NCBI RefSeq assembly: GCF_000186865.1
Contig: NW_008705573.1
Coordinates: forward strand, 1,196,855 to 1,260,854
Direction of reading: 5' to 3'
Length of the DNA stretch: 64,000 nt
Origin: Aureococcus anophagefferens
Lineage: Eukaryota; Sar; Pelagophyceae; Pelagomonadales; Pelagomonadaceae
Shown piece by piece: positions 9,751 to 19,241 of this stretch (its first letter is position 1; each line of letters opens with the position of its first letter). The notes under the pieces were generated by a model. It was not told the origin of the DNA. It ran no database searches and worked only from the letters and a program-made list of their open reading frames with translations. A program made the translations under genes and the position numbers.

Positions 9751-11443
9751 TTACGCGTCCTCGGCGAGTTCGACGGGGTCCCCGGCCTTGCGCGTCCAGA
9801 CGGAGCAGTCGTCGGTCGTGAAGAACCAGTTGGGCACGGCGACGACGTCGTCCATGTCGAAGTCCGTCTCCAGCTGGCGCAGGAACTTGAGCGACGCCGT
9901 CGCCTGGGGCGCGGACGTTTCCTCTCTCAAAAAAACGGCGGACGCCGGCCGCGCGCGTTCGTGCGCCGCTCGCCGACGAAGACGACCTTCTCGCCGCCGC
10001 CGGCCTTGAAGGCCTCGAGGCACCTCCAGTCCCACTCGGCGGCCTCCGGCGGGTCGTCCTTGTCGAAGCTCACGGGCCAGACGAGGAAGAGCGCCCGGGC
10101 CGCGTGCGGCGACCCCGGGAAGAAGAGGTCCGCGGCGTCGCGGCACGGCTTCACCCGCGTGTACCTGAAACCCCCGCGGCTCTCGCGAAACCGTCGACGC
10201 GCGCCGCGCCGCCGGCGCGCGTCTGGAAGAAGAAGTCGTTGTTCATGTCCTCGGACGGCGGCTGCGCGTCGAAGGCCTCGACGTCGACGCCGCGCGCGCG
10301 CAGCAACCTGCGCCGCGGGCGTCGTCCGCCGAACCGCGTCTACAAAGGGGACGCCGGCGCGCGCGCGGCCCAGTAGCCCGTGCCCGCGCCGACCTCGACG
10401 AGGGGCGCGTGGGACGCGCAGAGCTGGAGCGCGGCCGCGTTCGGCACGCCGAAGCCGACGGACCGCGTCAGGGGCTCGACGACGTAGGTGCGGATGCGCT
10501 CGGACGCGACGGGGACGCGGATGCCCCTCGGGTCGTCGTCGATGAGCTCCTTGAGCAGGCCGCCGTTGTTCGACTCCTCCTTGGTCGTGAACTCCGCGAG
10601 GAGCTTCGCCTCGGCCTTCGTCGGCGTCCGCTCGGGCGAGTACCTGCGCGGGAACGAGGCGATTCGACGCGAATGTTCCGCGCGCGTTCCAGAAACCACA
10701 TCCACGCGTCGAGGACGCTCCGAGGGATGATCGCTCGTCCAAAAACCGGCCGAAACGAGTGGGAAACGGCCGAGAGAGAACAATCGTCCGCCCTCGTCCC
10801 GCCCCGGCGCGCGCGCGGTCACGAAGGCCTCGGGCACGATCTTGAGCACGCCGCGGTGGATGGTCTCGTACCAGTTCTCCTTCGGGTGGGCCACGGTGAG
10901 CGCGTCGCCGCCGACGCCCGTGGCCTGCGCGACGGTCTGCGCCATCGCGAGGTCGATGCGCGTGGCGCCGACGGCGAGCGCGACCTGCTCCGCGAGCGCG
11001 CGCTCGCGCACGTTGACGCGGACCTGCTCGAGGATGGCCATGAACTGGTAGAGCGCGCCGGCGCGCTCCGTCTCGTTGGCGAAGGTCAGGCTGCTCAGCG
11101 CGGGCGCGGCGCCGGCCCCGTCCGCGGGCGACGCCGACGCGCGCGGCGTCGCGACGAGGTCCGCGCGCTTCGCGCCGCCGGCGAAGAGCGCGCCGATCTT
11201 CCGGCCCAGGAGCGTGGCGCCGATGTCCTTGACGGTCTCGAGCTGGAGGTGCCTGGCCTCGAGGGCGCCGCTCTGGAAGGCGTCGGTCTTGTTGGCGCGC
11301 TTCACGAAGGCCCGCAGCAGCGCGTCCATGTCCTTGCCCTTCCAGCTCGCCGGCACGCTCAGCCGCACGCTGTAGGGCCGCTCCTCGCCGTCGACGGCGA
11401 GCGTGATGAACACGGCCAGCACGGCCGCTTCCTCGGCCGCCAT
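9751..11443 (-). CDS. SAM-binding methyltransferase-like protein, five exons
   Basis: Proposed exons are 11443-10815, 10643-10365, 10307-10203, 10164-9957 and 9903-9751. The N-terminal part (DMDALLRAFVKRANKTDAF; TVAQATGVGG) is unfamiliar. The C-terminal half matches an uncharacterised algal/plant family of SAM-binding proteins: VEVGAGTGYWAA (glycine-rich SAM loop), LLRARGVDVEAFD (second beta strand), PPSEDMNNDFFFQTRAGGA, YTRVKPCRDAADLFF, ALFLVWPVSFDKDDPPEA, GGGEKVVFVGERR and SLKFLRQLETDFDMDDVVAV. Function unknown. All four donors inferred here are GC. Intron 1 (171 bp) is a family B introner; the other three are 57, 38 and 53 bp, and the 38-bp one is short enough that its boundaries need checking. 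Confidence 0.7.
10644..10806 (-). mobile_element. Introner element, family B, reverse orientation
   Basis: Read on the coding strand, the intron interior (TCGGCCGTTTCCCACTCGTT, GGCCGGTTTTTGGACGAGCG) is the reverse complement of the elements at 8259 and 22202. Family B is therefore spliced in both orientations. Its ends are still roughly complementary (CCGGGGCGGGACGAGG against CCTCGTTCCCGCGCAG). The flanking 8-mers (GCGCGCGC before, GTACTCGC after) match at only five positions, so the duplication is eroded or the insertion old. Confidence 0.78.
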
Positions 11444-11628
11444 GCTGCGTAGGGGACCTCTCGATCGGGCAGCTTCGGCAACGCCGGCCCGAGAAGCTGA
11501 TACTTGAGCCTCTGTTGCAGATTTGCAGGCCCGCGTGCAGCCCGCGGAACCTCCTTCGAAGCCGCGGCCCCCGCGCGGACGTCGCAGTTCATGCATTACA
11601 GGCGGGGCGGCGGCGCGCGGGGCCTCGC

Positions 11629-13371
11629 TCACGGCGCGTCGCTCTCGTTCTCCGCGTCCGGGAGGCTCGCCGCCTCGTCGTCCTTGGGCGCCTCGGCGGG
11701 CGGCAGCTCGCCGCAGTCGTCGATGACGCAGGGCTTCTTGGGCTTGGACGCGTCGTCGACGGCGACGTCCTCGAGCTTGGATACGACGTCCATGCCGCTG
11801 ACGACGCGGCCGAAGACGACGTGCTTGCCGTCCAGGTGGGGCGTCTTCACGGTCGTGATGAAAAACTGGGAGCCGTTCGTGTTCTTGCCCGCGTTGGCCA
11901 TGGACAGGAGCCCCGGCGCGTCGTGGTTGTCCACAAAGGCCTCGTCGTCGAACTTGCCGCCGTAGACGGACTCGCCGCCCGTGCCGTCGCCCTTGGTCAT
12001 GTCGCCGCCCTGGCACATGAAGCCCTTGATGATGCGGTGGAACGCGCAGCCCTTGTAGGTGAGCTTCTTGTCGTTGTCGCCGAGGCAGAGGCTGAGGAAG
12101 TTGTTCGCCGTCTTGGGGACGGTGTCGTCGAAGAGCTCGAAGGTTATCGTGCCGGCGCGCTCCCCGCCGATGGAAATATCGAAGAAGCAGCGCGTGAGGC
12201 CCGTCGCGTGGACGATGGGCGCGACCGGATTCGGCGGCTCCTCCCAGTCGTCCTCGTCGTCGTCGAAGGCCGCGTCGCGCCGCCGCTCGTCGTCGTCCGC
12301 GGTCTTCGGCCGGTTCTCGGACGCGAAGCCGGAGAGCTTGGCGAACATGCCGCCGTAGGTCGCCTTCTCCGCGGCCTTGGCGGCCTTGCGCTTCGCCGCG
12401 ACGTCCTTCAGGGCCTTGCGCGCGGCCGCGGACTTGGGGTCGAGCTCGATGGCCATTTTCAGCGCGGCGACGGACTTGTCGAAGTCCTTGAGCTCGCCGC
12501 AGGCGACGCCGCGGCGGTACCAGGCCTTGACGTTGGACGCGTCGGCGGCGATGACCTTGTCGCAGCTGGCCACGGCGCCGTGCCAGTCCTTGGAGGAGAT
12601 CGCGACCATCGCGAGGTTGCCGCGGATCGCGGGCACGTCGTCCTTGCAGCAGTCCTCGTACTCGCCGAAGTAGACCGCGGCCTCGTAGCGCCGCTTCGCC
12701 CGCGCCAGGTCGCCCTTCTTGAACCAGCCGTTGCCGTTGGCCTTGAGCCCCGCGACGTGCTGCTTCTTCGCGTCGTCGTCGTCCATCTCGTGGCCCACGG
12801 GCTGCTTGACGAAGGACTTGAGCGTCACGGTCATCTCGTAGACGTCGGCGTCGTCGCCCCAGGCGTCGACGACGCCCTTCCGCACGGCGACGACGGCGAC
12901 CTCCTCGGCCCGCATCGACTTGACGACGGCGTCGAGAAACGGCAGCGGCGCGTCGTCCTCGTCGACGGCGAACTCGACGGTCGCGGCGGGCGCGACCTCG
13001 CGCCGGTCGCCGCTGTCGCTCGTCGCCGCCGCGCCGGCGACCACCGCGTACTCGACGACGCAGGCGCACAGATCCTTGGGCCGCTCCCAGCCCTGGCCGG
13101 CCTGCGTCCGCCGCTTGACGACGGACCCGTCGCCGAGCAGGTCCATGGGCGCGTCGCTGTCCTCGTAGTCGTCGTCGAAGTCGCTCGACTCGTCGCTCTC
13201 CGGGTAGTCCTCGTTGAACCGGTCGAAGGCCGCCCGCGTGTCGCCGCCCGCGTCGTAGACGGCCTTGGCGCCGGAGCCGTTGTCATCGCCGGGAAAGTCG
13301 CGCTCGAGGCCGGGCACGGGCTCCGCGTCGGGCGCGCCGAGGTCCATCGATGGTGGAGCTTCGGCGGACAT
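11629..13371 (-). CDS. FKBP-like / TPR / cyclophilin fusion (dual-family immunophilin type)
   Basis: 580 residues from ATG 13371. Residues ~1-115 are acidic, with [16 protein letters not shown]. Residues ~90-195 look like a weak FKBP domain ([37 protein letters not shown]), although typical active-site aromatics are not obvious. TPR-like helices follow ([57 protein letters not shown]). The C-terminal ~180 residues are a full cyclophilin: [29 protein letters not shown] with the catalytic Arg, NGSQFFITT and LDGKHVVFG. His replaces the cyclosporin-contacting Trp, as in CyP40-type proteins. The FKBP-TPR-cyclophilin order matches dual-family immunophilins known from apicomplexans such as Toxoplasma (recall). 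Proline-isomerase chaperone activity is expected from the cyclophilin part. Confidence 0.88.
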   Translation of the reverse strand: MSAEAPPSMDLGAPDAEPVPGLERDFPGDDNGSGAKAVYDAGGDTRAAFDRFNEDYPESDESSDFDDDYEDSDAPMDLLGDGSVVKRRTQAGQGWERPKDLCACVVEYAVVAGAAATSDSGDRREVAPAATVEFAVDEDDAPLPFLDAVVKSMRAEEVAVVAVRKGVVDAWGDDADVYEMTVTLKSFVKQPVGHEMDDDDAKKQHVAGLKANGNGWFKKGDLARAKRRYEAAVYFGEYEDCCKDDVPAIRGNLAMVAISSKDWHGAVASCDKVIAADASNVKAWYRRGVACGELKDFDKSVAALKMAIELDPKSAAARKALKDVAAKRKAAKAAEKATYGGMFAKLSGFASENRPKTADDDERRRDAAFDDDEDDWEEPPNPVAPIVHATGLTRCFFDISIGGERAGTITFELFDDTVPKTANNFLSLCLGDNDKKLTYKGCAFHRIIKGFMCQGGDMTKGDGTGGESVYGGKFDDEAFVDNHDAPGLLSMANAGKNTNGSQFFITTVKTPHLDGKHVVFGRVVSGMDVVSKLEDVAVDDASKPKKPCVIDDCGELPPAEAPKDDEAASLPDAENESDAP

Positions 13372-13754
13372 CGTTGGGAGCTGGTGGTGGCACAGCGGTG
13401 GCGGCAGCAAGCGAACTCGAGGCGAAGCCGATGGAATTATGCGGCGAGGCGAATGTGATTCAGGCCAAGTTTGAAGGCCTGTTCTAAAGTTTGACCGTGC
13501 TTGCAGTTTCCGGACGCCTCGAGCGCCGGTCGTGGCCGCCCGATGAGGAGCACGCACCGGCGCGATTCTCGAAGCAGTTCCAGTCCGCCTTCAACATGTC
13601 ACGCCGGATCCATCGGCGCCGTCGCTTCAAATACGCGTAGCCCCGTCGGGCGCGTCGAGGACGAGTCCGAACACGAAAGCGGCTCGAGGGTCCATGTCCG
13701 AGGGCGCACGACACGCGCAACGCCGAACACACACCGGTTCGTTCGAAGCTTCAC
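13372..13754. other. Intergenic stretch, nothing recognised
   Basis: About 380 bp upstream of the immunophilin gene and downstream of the next minus-strand gene. It presumably holds the immunophilin promoter, but I see no distinct TATA box, repeat or RNA gene. Confidence 0.4.
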
Positions 13755-14372
13755 TTACGCGTCGTCGACCGCGGGTCCGAGGTCGGGCGCGGGCGCGTCC
13801 GTCGTCTCGTCGTCCTTCGGGTCGCCGAGGGCGTCCACGAGGCGCTCGAGGGCGTCCTTGCAGGCGTCGGCGAGGTCGTAGAGGCGCTCGAGGTAGGCGA
13901 CGCGCGCGAAGAGGCGCATCTTCGTCACCGCGTGGCGGCCCTTGGCCTTCTCGATCTTGGTCATCCGCGTCCGGAGCGCGTCCTCGGACATGGAGCGCAC
14001 GCGCATGAGCGTGTGGGCGTAGGACGCCGTGCCGACGATGGTCGCGCGCCGCTGCTGGCCGGCGTTGCGCTCGGCCGCGAGCGCGGAGGCGTGCGCGCCG
14101 TTCGATTCGTCGCCGTCGCCGTCGCCGGCGGCCGGCCGCGGGACCGGCGCGCCCGCGGGGTCGAGCCCCCGGGCGCGCTTGGACCGCCGCTCGCCCTCGC
14201 GGGGCGGCGCCGCGGGCGTGCGCTTCTTCTGCGGCGGCGGCTTCGCGCCGCCGGCGTCGTGGAGCCGGACGTCGGCGTCGACCAAGCCCAGGGCGACCAT
14301 GACCGCCCGGTTCCGGGCGATGTTGGCCTCGCGGAGCTGCTCATACTCCGAGAGGGCGGGCGTCGAGCTCAT
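13755..14372 (-). CDS. Hypothetical nuclear-type protein
   Basis: 205 residues from ATG 14372. The N-terminus YEQLREANIARNRAVMVALG resembles a short helix that precedes DNA- or chromatin-binding domains in many plant and algal proteins. A basic Pro-rich linker follows (PPPQKKRTPAAPPREGERRS KRAR, a possible nuclear localisation signal). The C-terminal half has a helical stretch (LRTRMTKIEKAKGRHAVTKM, RVAYLERLYDLADACKDALE) that could form a coiled coil. No family assigned. Its start overlaps the end of a small membrane-protein frame on the same strand. Confidence 0.6.
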   Translation of the reverse strand: MSSTPALSEYEQLREANIARNRAVMVALGLVDADVRLHDAGGAKPPPQKKRTPAAPPREGERRSKRARGLDPAGAPVPRPAAGDGDGDESNGAHASALAAERNAGQQRRATIVGTASYAHTLMRVRSMSEDALRTRMTKIEKAKGRHAVTKMRLFARVAYLERLYDLADACKDALERLVDALGDPKDDETTDAPAPDLGPAVDDA

Positions 14373-14532
14373 CGTGTGGTTGTTGGACGAGGCTCACGCA
14401 GAAGAGCGCGATGGACAGGAGCGTGACGCTCAGAATGAGGATGGACTCGCGCGTGGACTGGACGGGCGCCGCGGGGGTCGGCGAGGAGGGGCGCTTCTTG
14501 TGATTGAGGAGCGGACTCCCGGACGTTCGCAT
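14341..14532 (-). CDS. Possible small single-pass membrane protein
   Basis: A 63-codon frame (MRTSGSPLLNHKKRPSSPTP...) with one strongly hydrophobic segment, ESILILSVTLLSIALFCVSL, then a short polar tail. A Ser/Pro/basic N-terminus followed by one membrane helix fits a small tail-anchored ER-type protein. It overlaps the start of the downstream gene by 32 bp, which argues for caution: it could be an upstream reading frame or one exon of a longer gene. Confidence 0.35.
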   Translation of the reverse strand: MRTSGSPLLNHKKRPSSPTPAAPVQSTRESILILSVTLLSIALFCVSLVQQPHDELDARPLGV

Positions 14533-14713
14533 GGCCGGATCCGGGCGGGTCGCTGTCCAACCGTGGGGCCCCCTGCTGGTTGTTCGAGCTGTGGCGGCAC
14601 GCTCGCGTCTTCCGGCGCCTCGTGCGAGGCACACACGAGATCAACAAAGCGTGGTGAAGCGCTTGTGGCGAAACTTTCAAAGCGGTCGAGAGGACGCCGT
14701 CGTTGGCACGCGA

Positions 14714-15280
14714 ATGTCGCGCGCACTGCTCGCTACCTTCGTCCCTGCGCTCGCTTTCATCATGGGTGGTCCTCCCCCCGGGCTCGGGCCCGCGCCCGCC
14801 GCCCGCCCCTTCGTGGGCGTCCCCCTTCTACTGAGCTCTGATGAGGTCAAGCAGCAGGGACTCATCGTCGTCACTCAAGACGAGTCCGTCTCGTACGGCG
14901 ACGCCGAGAAGGCCGGGTTCTGCGGGGGCACGTTCCCGGACAAACCCCTGCAAGCCAAGCTCGACGCGGGCGCCGACGACATGGGCGTGTGCAAGCTCGC
15001 GGACGAGGACGCGGCCGCGATCGGCGACGTCGCGGCCGACATGCGCAAGTTCGAGATCGGCAGCGAGGGCGGCCGGAACCAGAACCGGCGCGGCTACACG
15101 GCGTCCGGCCTGGGCCTGACGCCGATGATCCCGAACTCGAAGGCGCGCGCGCGGCGTCTTTGTTCGAGTCGTCGCGAGAGTATTCGCGGCGCGTCGTCGC
15201 GCGGCCGCGCGCGCGCGGACGGCGCCCTCTCGTTCCCCGGGCCCCGGTGCCTCGCGGCCGCGCCGATCGCGCGGGCGTAG
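14714..15280 (+). CDS. Putative secreted or plastid-targeted protein, 3' end uncertain
   Basis: ATG 14714 opens with a signal-peptide-like stretch (MSRALLATFVPALAFIMGG) and a Pro/Gly/Ala linker. The likely mature part contains LLLSSDEVKQQGLIVVTQDE, YGDAEKAGFCGGTFPDKPL, DDMGVCKLADEDAAAIGDVA and GYTASGLGLTPMIPNSKA. After codon ~145 the composition changes to Arg/Ser-rich, suggesting that the frame has entered an intron or 3' UTR before the stop at 15278-15280. No family recognised. Confidence 0.5.
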   Translation: MSRALLATFVPALAFIMGGPPPGLGPAPAARPFVGVPLLLSSDEVKQQGLIVVTQDESVSYGDAEKAGFCGGTFPDKPLQAKLDAGADDMGVCKLADEDAAAIGDVAADMRKFEIGSEGGRNQNRRGYTASGLGLTPMIPNSKARARRLCSSRRESIRGASSRGRARADGALSFPGPRCLAAAPIARA

Positions 15281-15341
15281 AGGAGAGAAAAGACGTGCGG
15301 GGTCGCGTCGCGCGCGACGCGCGCGACGCGCGCGACACCAC

Positions 15342-18197
15342 ATGCAAAGTTACCTTCACCTTGCACAGGCAGCCGACATCCAGCAGCGCGTCAGGGATCA
15401 ATGGAAGCGGCTGAGGGAAATGACGAGCGGCGGAGTCAAGGCCGGGCACGTGCGCTTGTCGTCGCACGGCGCGACGGCGCACGGCGCGCAGAGCCTGGGG
15501 CCGCACTTCGACGCGATCGTCGCTTCCATACTCGAGTACAACACGCTGCGCAAGCACCACCCGGAGCTGCCGGCGCTCGAGCTGCCGGAGTCCGCGTCGG
15601 CCGACGAGAAGCTTCGACTCTTCAAGGCCGGCGTCGTCTCGGGCGAGCTCGGCGTCGAGCAGTGGCGCATCGTCCTCTCCGACATGGGCGTGAACATCGT
15701 CCTCTTCGCCGGCGCGGCGGACGAGAACGGCGACTTCATCAAGTCGCTCGGCGTCTTCGCGACGACGGTCTTCAAGATGAATCCGTCCTCGGCGTACGCG
15801 CTCAGTGCGGAGATGGCGGGGCAGCAGATCGTCGCCGCGCTCCAGCTCGACGACGACACCTTCGTCGCGATAAAGTTCTTTCACGCCGTCGCCGCACTCG
15901 ACGAGGCCCGCGGGGCCGTTGTCGCGAGCAAGCTCATCCTTCGCGGCACCGCGGAGGCCGAGCGCGCCGCCGCCAAGGCGGTGCTCTGCGCCCGCGCCGC
16001 GCGCGACGTGCCGTCCTTTGAGACGGTGGCCGCGAGCGCGGCGTCCCTCGACGACGGCTCGGGCGAGGACTTCGGCGACGACGAGGGCCTCGGCGACGCG
16101 GACCTCGACAAGATCTGCGACGCCGCGATCTACGGCGACGCAGAGCTCGGCGAGGAGGCGCTGGCGTTCGTCATGGGCGACGGCGACGCGGACCTCGGCG
16201 GCGACGCGCCGCTCGTCGGCGACGCCGCGGACTTCGACGCGATCTGCGACGCTGCGGTCCGCGGCGACGACCACGCGCTGGCGATGCTCATGGGCGACGG
16301 CGACGCGGACCCGCTCGGCGACGCGGACCCGCTCGGCGACGCGGACCTCGGCGCCGCGGCCTCGGGCGAGGACGACGCGGAGCTCGACGGGCTGTTGACG
16401 CGCCTGGAAGCCGAGACCTACGGCGATAACACGCCGGCGCTGTCCGTCGACGACGACGCGATGGCCCGCCTCGTCGACGGCCTCGACGGCGGCGCGCCGG
16501 CGTCGCGCTTCGTCGACGCCGCGCAGCCCCCCGGCGCCGCGCTCGCGGACCGGCGCGCGCACACAAACCAGCTCGCGCGCGACCGGCTCGCGCGGCTGCC
16601 GCCCGCGGAGCGCCGGCGGTGGCTCGACCACTGCAACAAGCTCGAGCGCGACCGGCTCGCGCGGCTGCCGCCCGCGGAGCGCCGGCGGTGGCTCGACCAC
16701 AAGAACAAGCTCCGGCGCGACCGGCTCGCGCGGCTGCCGCCCGCGGAGCGCCGGCGGTGGCTCGACGACCGGAACAAGCTCCGGCGCGACCGGCTCGCGG
16801 GCCAGCGCGCGAGCCTGCCTCCTATGGTCCTCGCGGACCCCCTGGGCACGCTCTTGGACCAGCGCCGGTCGCCCGCCGCCGCGCCGTCGCCCGCCGCGCC
16901 GTCGCCCGCCGCGCCGTCGCCCGCCGCGCCGTCGGCCTTCGCCGCCGCCGCGTCGCCCGCCGCGGCGCCGGCCTTCGCCGCCGCGCCGTCGCCCGCCGCG
17001 GCGCCGGCCTTCGCCGCCGCGCCGTCGCCCGCCGCGCCGCACGACGCGGCGGCGCTCCGGGCGGCGGCCGGACCCCGAGCGCCGCGCGAGCCCCGAGCGC
17101 CGCGCAAGCCCCGAGCGCCGCGCAAGCCGTACCTCGCGGAGCGCCGCGTGGCCGCGCTCGACGCCGCGCGGCAGCGCGAGCCCGGCTGCGCCGCGGTCTA
17201 CGTGTCCAAGCTCGCGGCGCTGCGGCGGTGCCTCGCCGCGGGCGGCGACGGCGAACCCGGCGCCGCCGCGCCCATCGACGGCGCGCCCGGCGACGGCGTG
17301 CCCGGCGACGGCGCGCCCGGCGTCGACGGCGCGCCCGGCGTCGACGGCGCGCCCGGCGTCGACGGCGCGCCCGGCGACGGCGCCGACGGCGACGGCGCCG
17401 ACGGCGACGCCATCATGGGCGACGCGCCGCCGGCCGCGCCCGTCGACGGCGCCGGCGCGCCCACGTTCCGGACGGGCGCCTACACCAAGGTCGAGGACCT
17501 CAAGCTCGTGCACGCCCAGGTGCTCGGCGGCGCCGACGAGCGCCTCGTCTCCGACGTCGCCGCGGCGCTGCTCCCGGATCGGCGGCGGAAGAACGTGCGC
17601 GAACGCGTGAGAAAGGCGCGCCTGCCCGTCGGGCACGCGGACCGCGTCGACCTGCGCGCCGGCCTCTACGACATCCTGTCCGCGGGCTCCGACGGGCGCC
17701 GCGACTTCGCCCGGGAGCTCGCGGCGGCGGCGGACCGCGACGCCGGCGCGGCGGCCGCGCGCGCGGCTCCCGCCGCCGAGCCCGTCGCGATGCCGGGCAG
17801 CGAGTCGCGGCCAAGGAAACGGCGCAAACCACTGGGCCCGCAGCGCCCGTGGCTTTCCCACGAGGACGACCGCGTCCGGGACCTCGTCGAGGCCCGCGGA
17901 CCGAAGCTCTGGGCGAAGCTCGCCGTCGCGTTCAACGAGACGCTGGACGAGAAGGACTGGCGGACAGATCGGCAGATCAGCTGCCGCTGGCGCGATCACC
18001 TCGACCCGAACGTCAACCGGGACCCCTTTACCGACGGCGAGATCGAGATCATCCGCGACGCGCAGCGCCAGATGCCCAACAAGTGGGTCTCGATCGCGAA
18101 GCTGCTCCCCGGGCGCACGGACATACAGGTCAGCACGTTCTGGGACTGCACGATCAAGAAGCTGGCGACGGCGACCGCGCGCGCGCCGCGCGCGTAA
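15342..18197 (+). CDS. Repeat-rich protein with C-terminal Myb/SANT repeats
   Basis: About 951 residues if ATG 15342 is used (ATG 15420 is an alternative). The N-terminal ~220 residues form an unfamiliar helical domain (FKAGVVSGELGVEQWRIVLS, DENGDFIKSLGVFATTVFKM). The middle is low complexity: acidic GD-rich runs, three 23-residue arginine-rich repeats (RDRLARLPPAERRRWLDH...), SPAAP/AFAA runs and collagen-like GAPGVD repeats. The C-terminal ~130 residues carry two Myb-type repeats: PWLSHEDDRVRDLVEARGPK LWAKLA, ISCRWRDHLDPNVNRDPFTD and MPNKWVSIAKLLPGRTDIQV, with tryptophan spacing and an R3-like recognition helix. A DNA-binding transcription regulator is the likely role; targets unknown. Confidence 0.8.
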   Translation: MQSYLHLAQAADIQQRVRDQWKRLREMTSGGVKAGHVRLSSHGATAHGAQSLGPHFDAIVASILEYNTLRKHHPELPALELPESASADEKLRLFKAGVVSGELGVEQWRIVLSDMGVNIVLFAGAADENGDFIKSLGVFATTVFKMNPSSAYALSAEMAGQQIVAALQLDDDTFVAIKFFHAVAALDEARGAVVASKLILRGTAEAERAAAKAVLCARAARDVPSFETVAASAASLDDGSGEDFGDDEGLGDADLDKICDAAIYGDAELGEEALAFVMGDGDADLGGDAPLVGDAADFDAICDAAVRGDDHALAMLMGDGDADPLGDADPLGDADLGAAASGEDDAELDGLLTRLEAETYGDNTPALSVDDDAMARLVDGLDGGAPASRFVDAAQPPGAALADRRAHTNQLARDRLARLPPAERRRWLDHCNKLERDRLARLPPAERRRWLDHKNKLRRDRLARLPPAERRRWLDDRNKLRRDRLAGQRASLPPMVLADPLGTLLDQRRSPAAAPSPAAPSPAAPSPAAPSAFAAAASPAAAPAFAAAPSPAAAPAFAAAPSPAAPHDAAALRAAAGPRAPREPRAPRKPRAPRKPYLAERRVAALDAARQREPGCAAVYVSKLAALRRCLAAGGDGEPGAAAPIDGAPGDGVPGDGAPGVDGAPGVDGAPGVDGAPGDGADGDGADGDAIMGDAPPAAPVDGAGAPTFRTGAYTKVEDLKLVHAQVLGGADERLVSDVAAALLPDRRRKNVRERVRKARLPVGHADRVDLRAGLYDILSAGSDGRRDFARELAAAADRDAGAAAARAAPAAEPVAMPGSESRPRKRRKPLGPQRPWLSHEDDRVRDLVEARGPKLWAKLAVAFNETLDEKDWRTDRQISCRWRDHLDPNVNRDPFTDGEIEIIRDAQRQMPNKWVSIAKLLPGRTDIQVSTFWDCTIKKLATATARAPRA
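16578..16800 (+). repeat. Tandem 69-bp coding repeat (three units plus start of a fourth)
   Basis: The motif gaccggctcgcgcggctgcc recurs at 16581, 16650 and 16719, and its first part again at 16788, a constant period of 69 bp (23 codons). Units are nearly identical in DNA as well as protein, so the array is recent or kept uniform by unequal exchange. It encodes Arg/Leu-rich amphipathic units. Confidence 0.9.
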
Positions 18198-18447
18198 GTA
18201 GTATCGCGCCCCGCACCGCCGCCTGAACACGCCTGCCCCCCCTAGCCCCGCTCGAGCACGCACCGCGCGAAACGCGCCTCGTGCCCAAAATCGGCGGGTT
18301 CAAACAGGCGACGGCAATGTTGCCTTATTGAGGCAGCGGTTCGAGATGGTTACGAATGCGGGCAGCCCGTCCTAGCCTTCGAGACCCAGCAACAAGAACC
18401 GCGTCGCATCGAACCATTCGCGCAATCGACCGCGTCGCATAAAAGGT

Positions 18448-18453
18448 CACTCG
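18448..18453 (+). promoter_or_regulatory. TATA-like motif upstream of the gene at 18468
   Basis: Cataaaagg around 18438-18446 lies about 25 bp before the ATG at 18468. It is the only A/T-rich hexamer in this otherwise G/C-rich stretch. Such a short distance would leave almost no 5' UTR, so it may be chance. Confidence 0.2.
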
Positions 18454-18467
18454 AACACGCCACCACC

Positions 18468-19142
18468 ATGGGCTCCTACCGCTGCCTCGCGACCTGGCCC
18501 TACATGGCCGAGATGCACCCCGCCAAAAGGAGCACGACGACCCTCCCGACGCCGCAGCCGTCGACCCCCGAGCTGCCGCGGCCCGTCGCCGACGTGCCCG
18601 GCTGCTTCGACGACGACGGCGACGACAACGTCATGGACTTGTGGAAGAGCCGGCACGACATGCCGGGAGGCATGATGGAGGCGCTCGAGCGCATCAACCT
18701 GAAGCTCGAGGCGCCGGCGCTGACCCTCGAGGGCGACGCGCAGGAGGGCTCGATGACCGCGCGCATCGACGCGCTCGTGGAGGCGCGGTCGCCGGGCCAG
18801 TCCGCGTCGCGCGACCCGGTGACGGCGCGCGCGCTCCGCAAACTCGCGGCGGGCCTCGGCGCGTGCGCGGACGCGCAGAGCGAGCTCGCCGGCGCCGCGC
18901 CGCCGGCGGGGGGGCTGCTGCTGCGGAACGCGGAGGCGCGCGCGCGGGAGCTCTTCGCCGTCGTCGACCCCCACGGCCGCGGGCGGTGCGACGCCGCGAA
19001 GTTCGAGTCGCTCATGGAGAGCCTCGGGCTCGCCGGCGCCCAGCGCGACGCGGTCTTCGCCGCCGTCGCCGACCGCGACGCGGACGCCGTCGACGAGGCC
19101 CGGTTCCTCGCGGCGCTCGTGACGCACGGCGCGCTGAGCTAA
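18468..19142 (+). CDS. Hypothetical protein with EF-hand-like C-terminus
   Basis: 224 residues from ATG 18468. The first ~130 residues are unfamiliar: a Pro/Thr-rich leader, acidic GCFDDDGDDNVMDLWKSRHD and a helical region. The C-terminal ~65 residues resemble a pair of EF-hands (RARELFAVVDPHGRGRCDAA KFESLMESLGL, then VADRDADAVDEARFLAALV). The first loop keeps D, H, R and D but lacks a canonical Glu at position 12, so calcium binding is doubtful. Convergent with the downstream E1 gene. Confidence 0.65.
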   Translation: MGSYRCLATWPYMAEMHPAKRSTTTLPTPQPSTPELPRPVADVPGCFDDDGDDNVMDLWKSRHDMPGGMMEALERINLKLEAPALTLEGDAQEGSMTARIDALVEARSPGQSASRDPVTARALRKLAAGLGACADAQSELAGAAPPAGGLLLRNAEARARELFAVVDPHGRGRCDAAKFESLMESLGLAGAQRDAVFAAVADRDADAVDEARFLAALVTHGALS

Positions 19143-19241
19143 CTCGTACCCTCGGCTCCAGGTTTTGGTTTGTACAAGCCTGAGTGTTTGTACTTGGTTT
19201 GTGCACGCATGCTCGCCTCCCCGGAGGTGAAAAAAGAGCGG

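Noticed and set aside
17275..17410. Collagen gene
   Set aside because: The GAPGVD array is a short low-complexity part of the Myb protein, without long Gly-X-Y stretches or a collagen context.
14714..18197. A single gene joining the secreted protein at 14714 to the Myb protein through an intron ending ccttgcacag at 15367
   Set aside because: The join is possible in frame (AAG/GC donor), but a signal peptide fused to a nuclear Myb protein makes little sense and the flanking 8-mers do not match.
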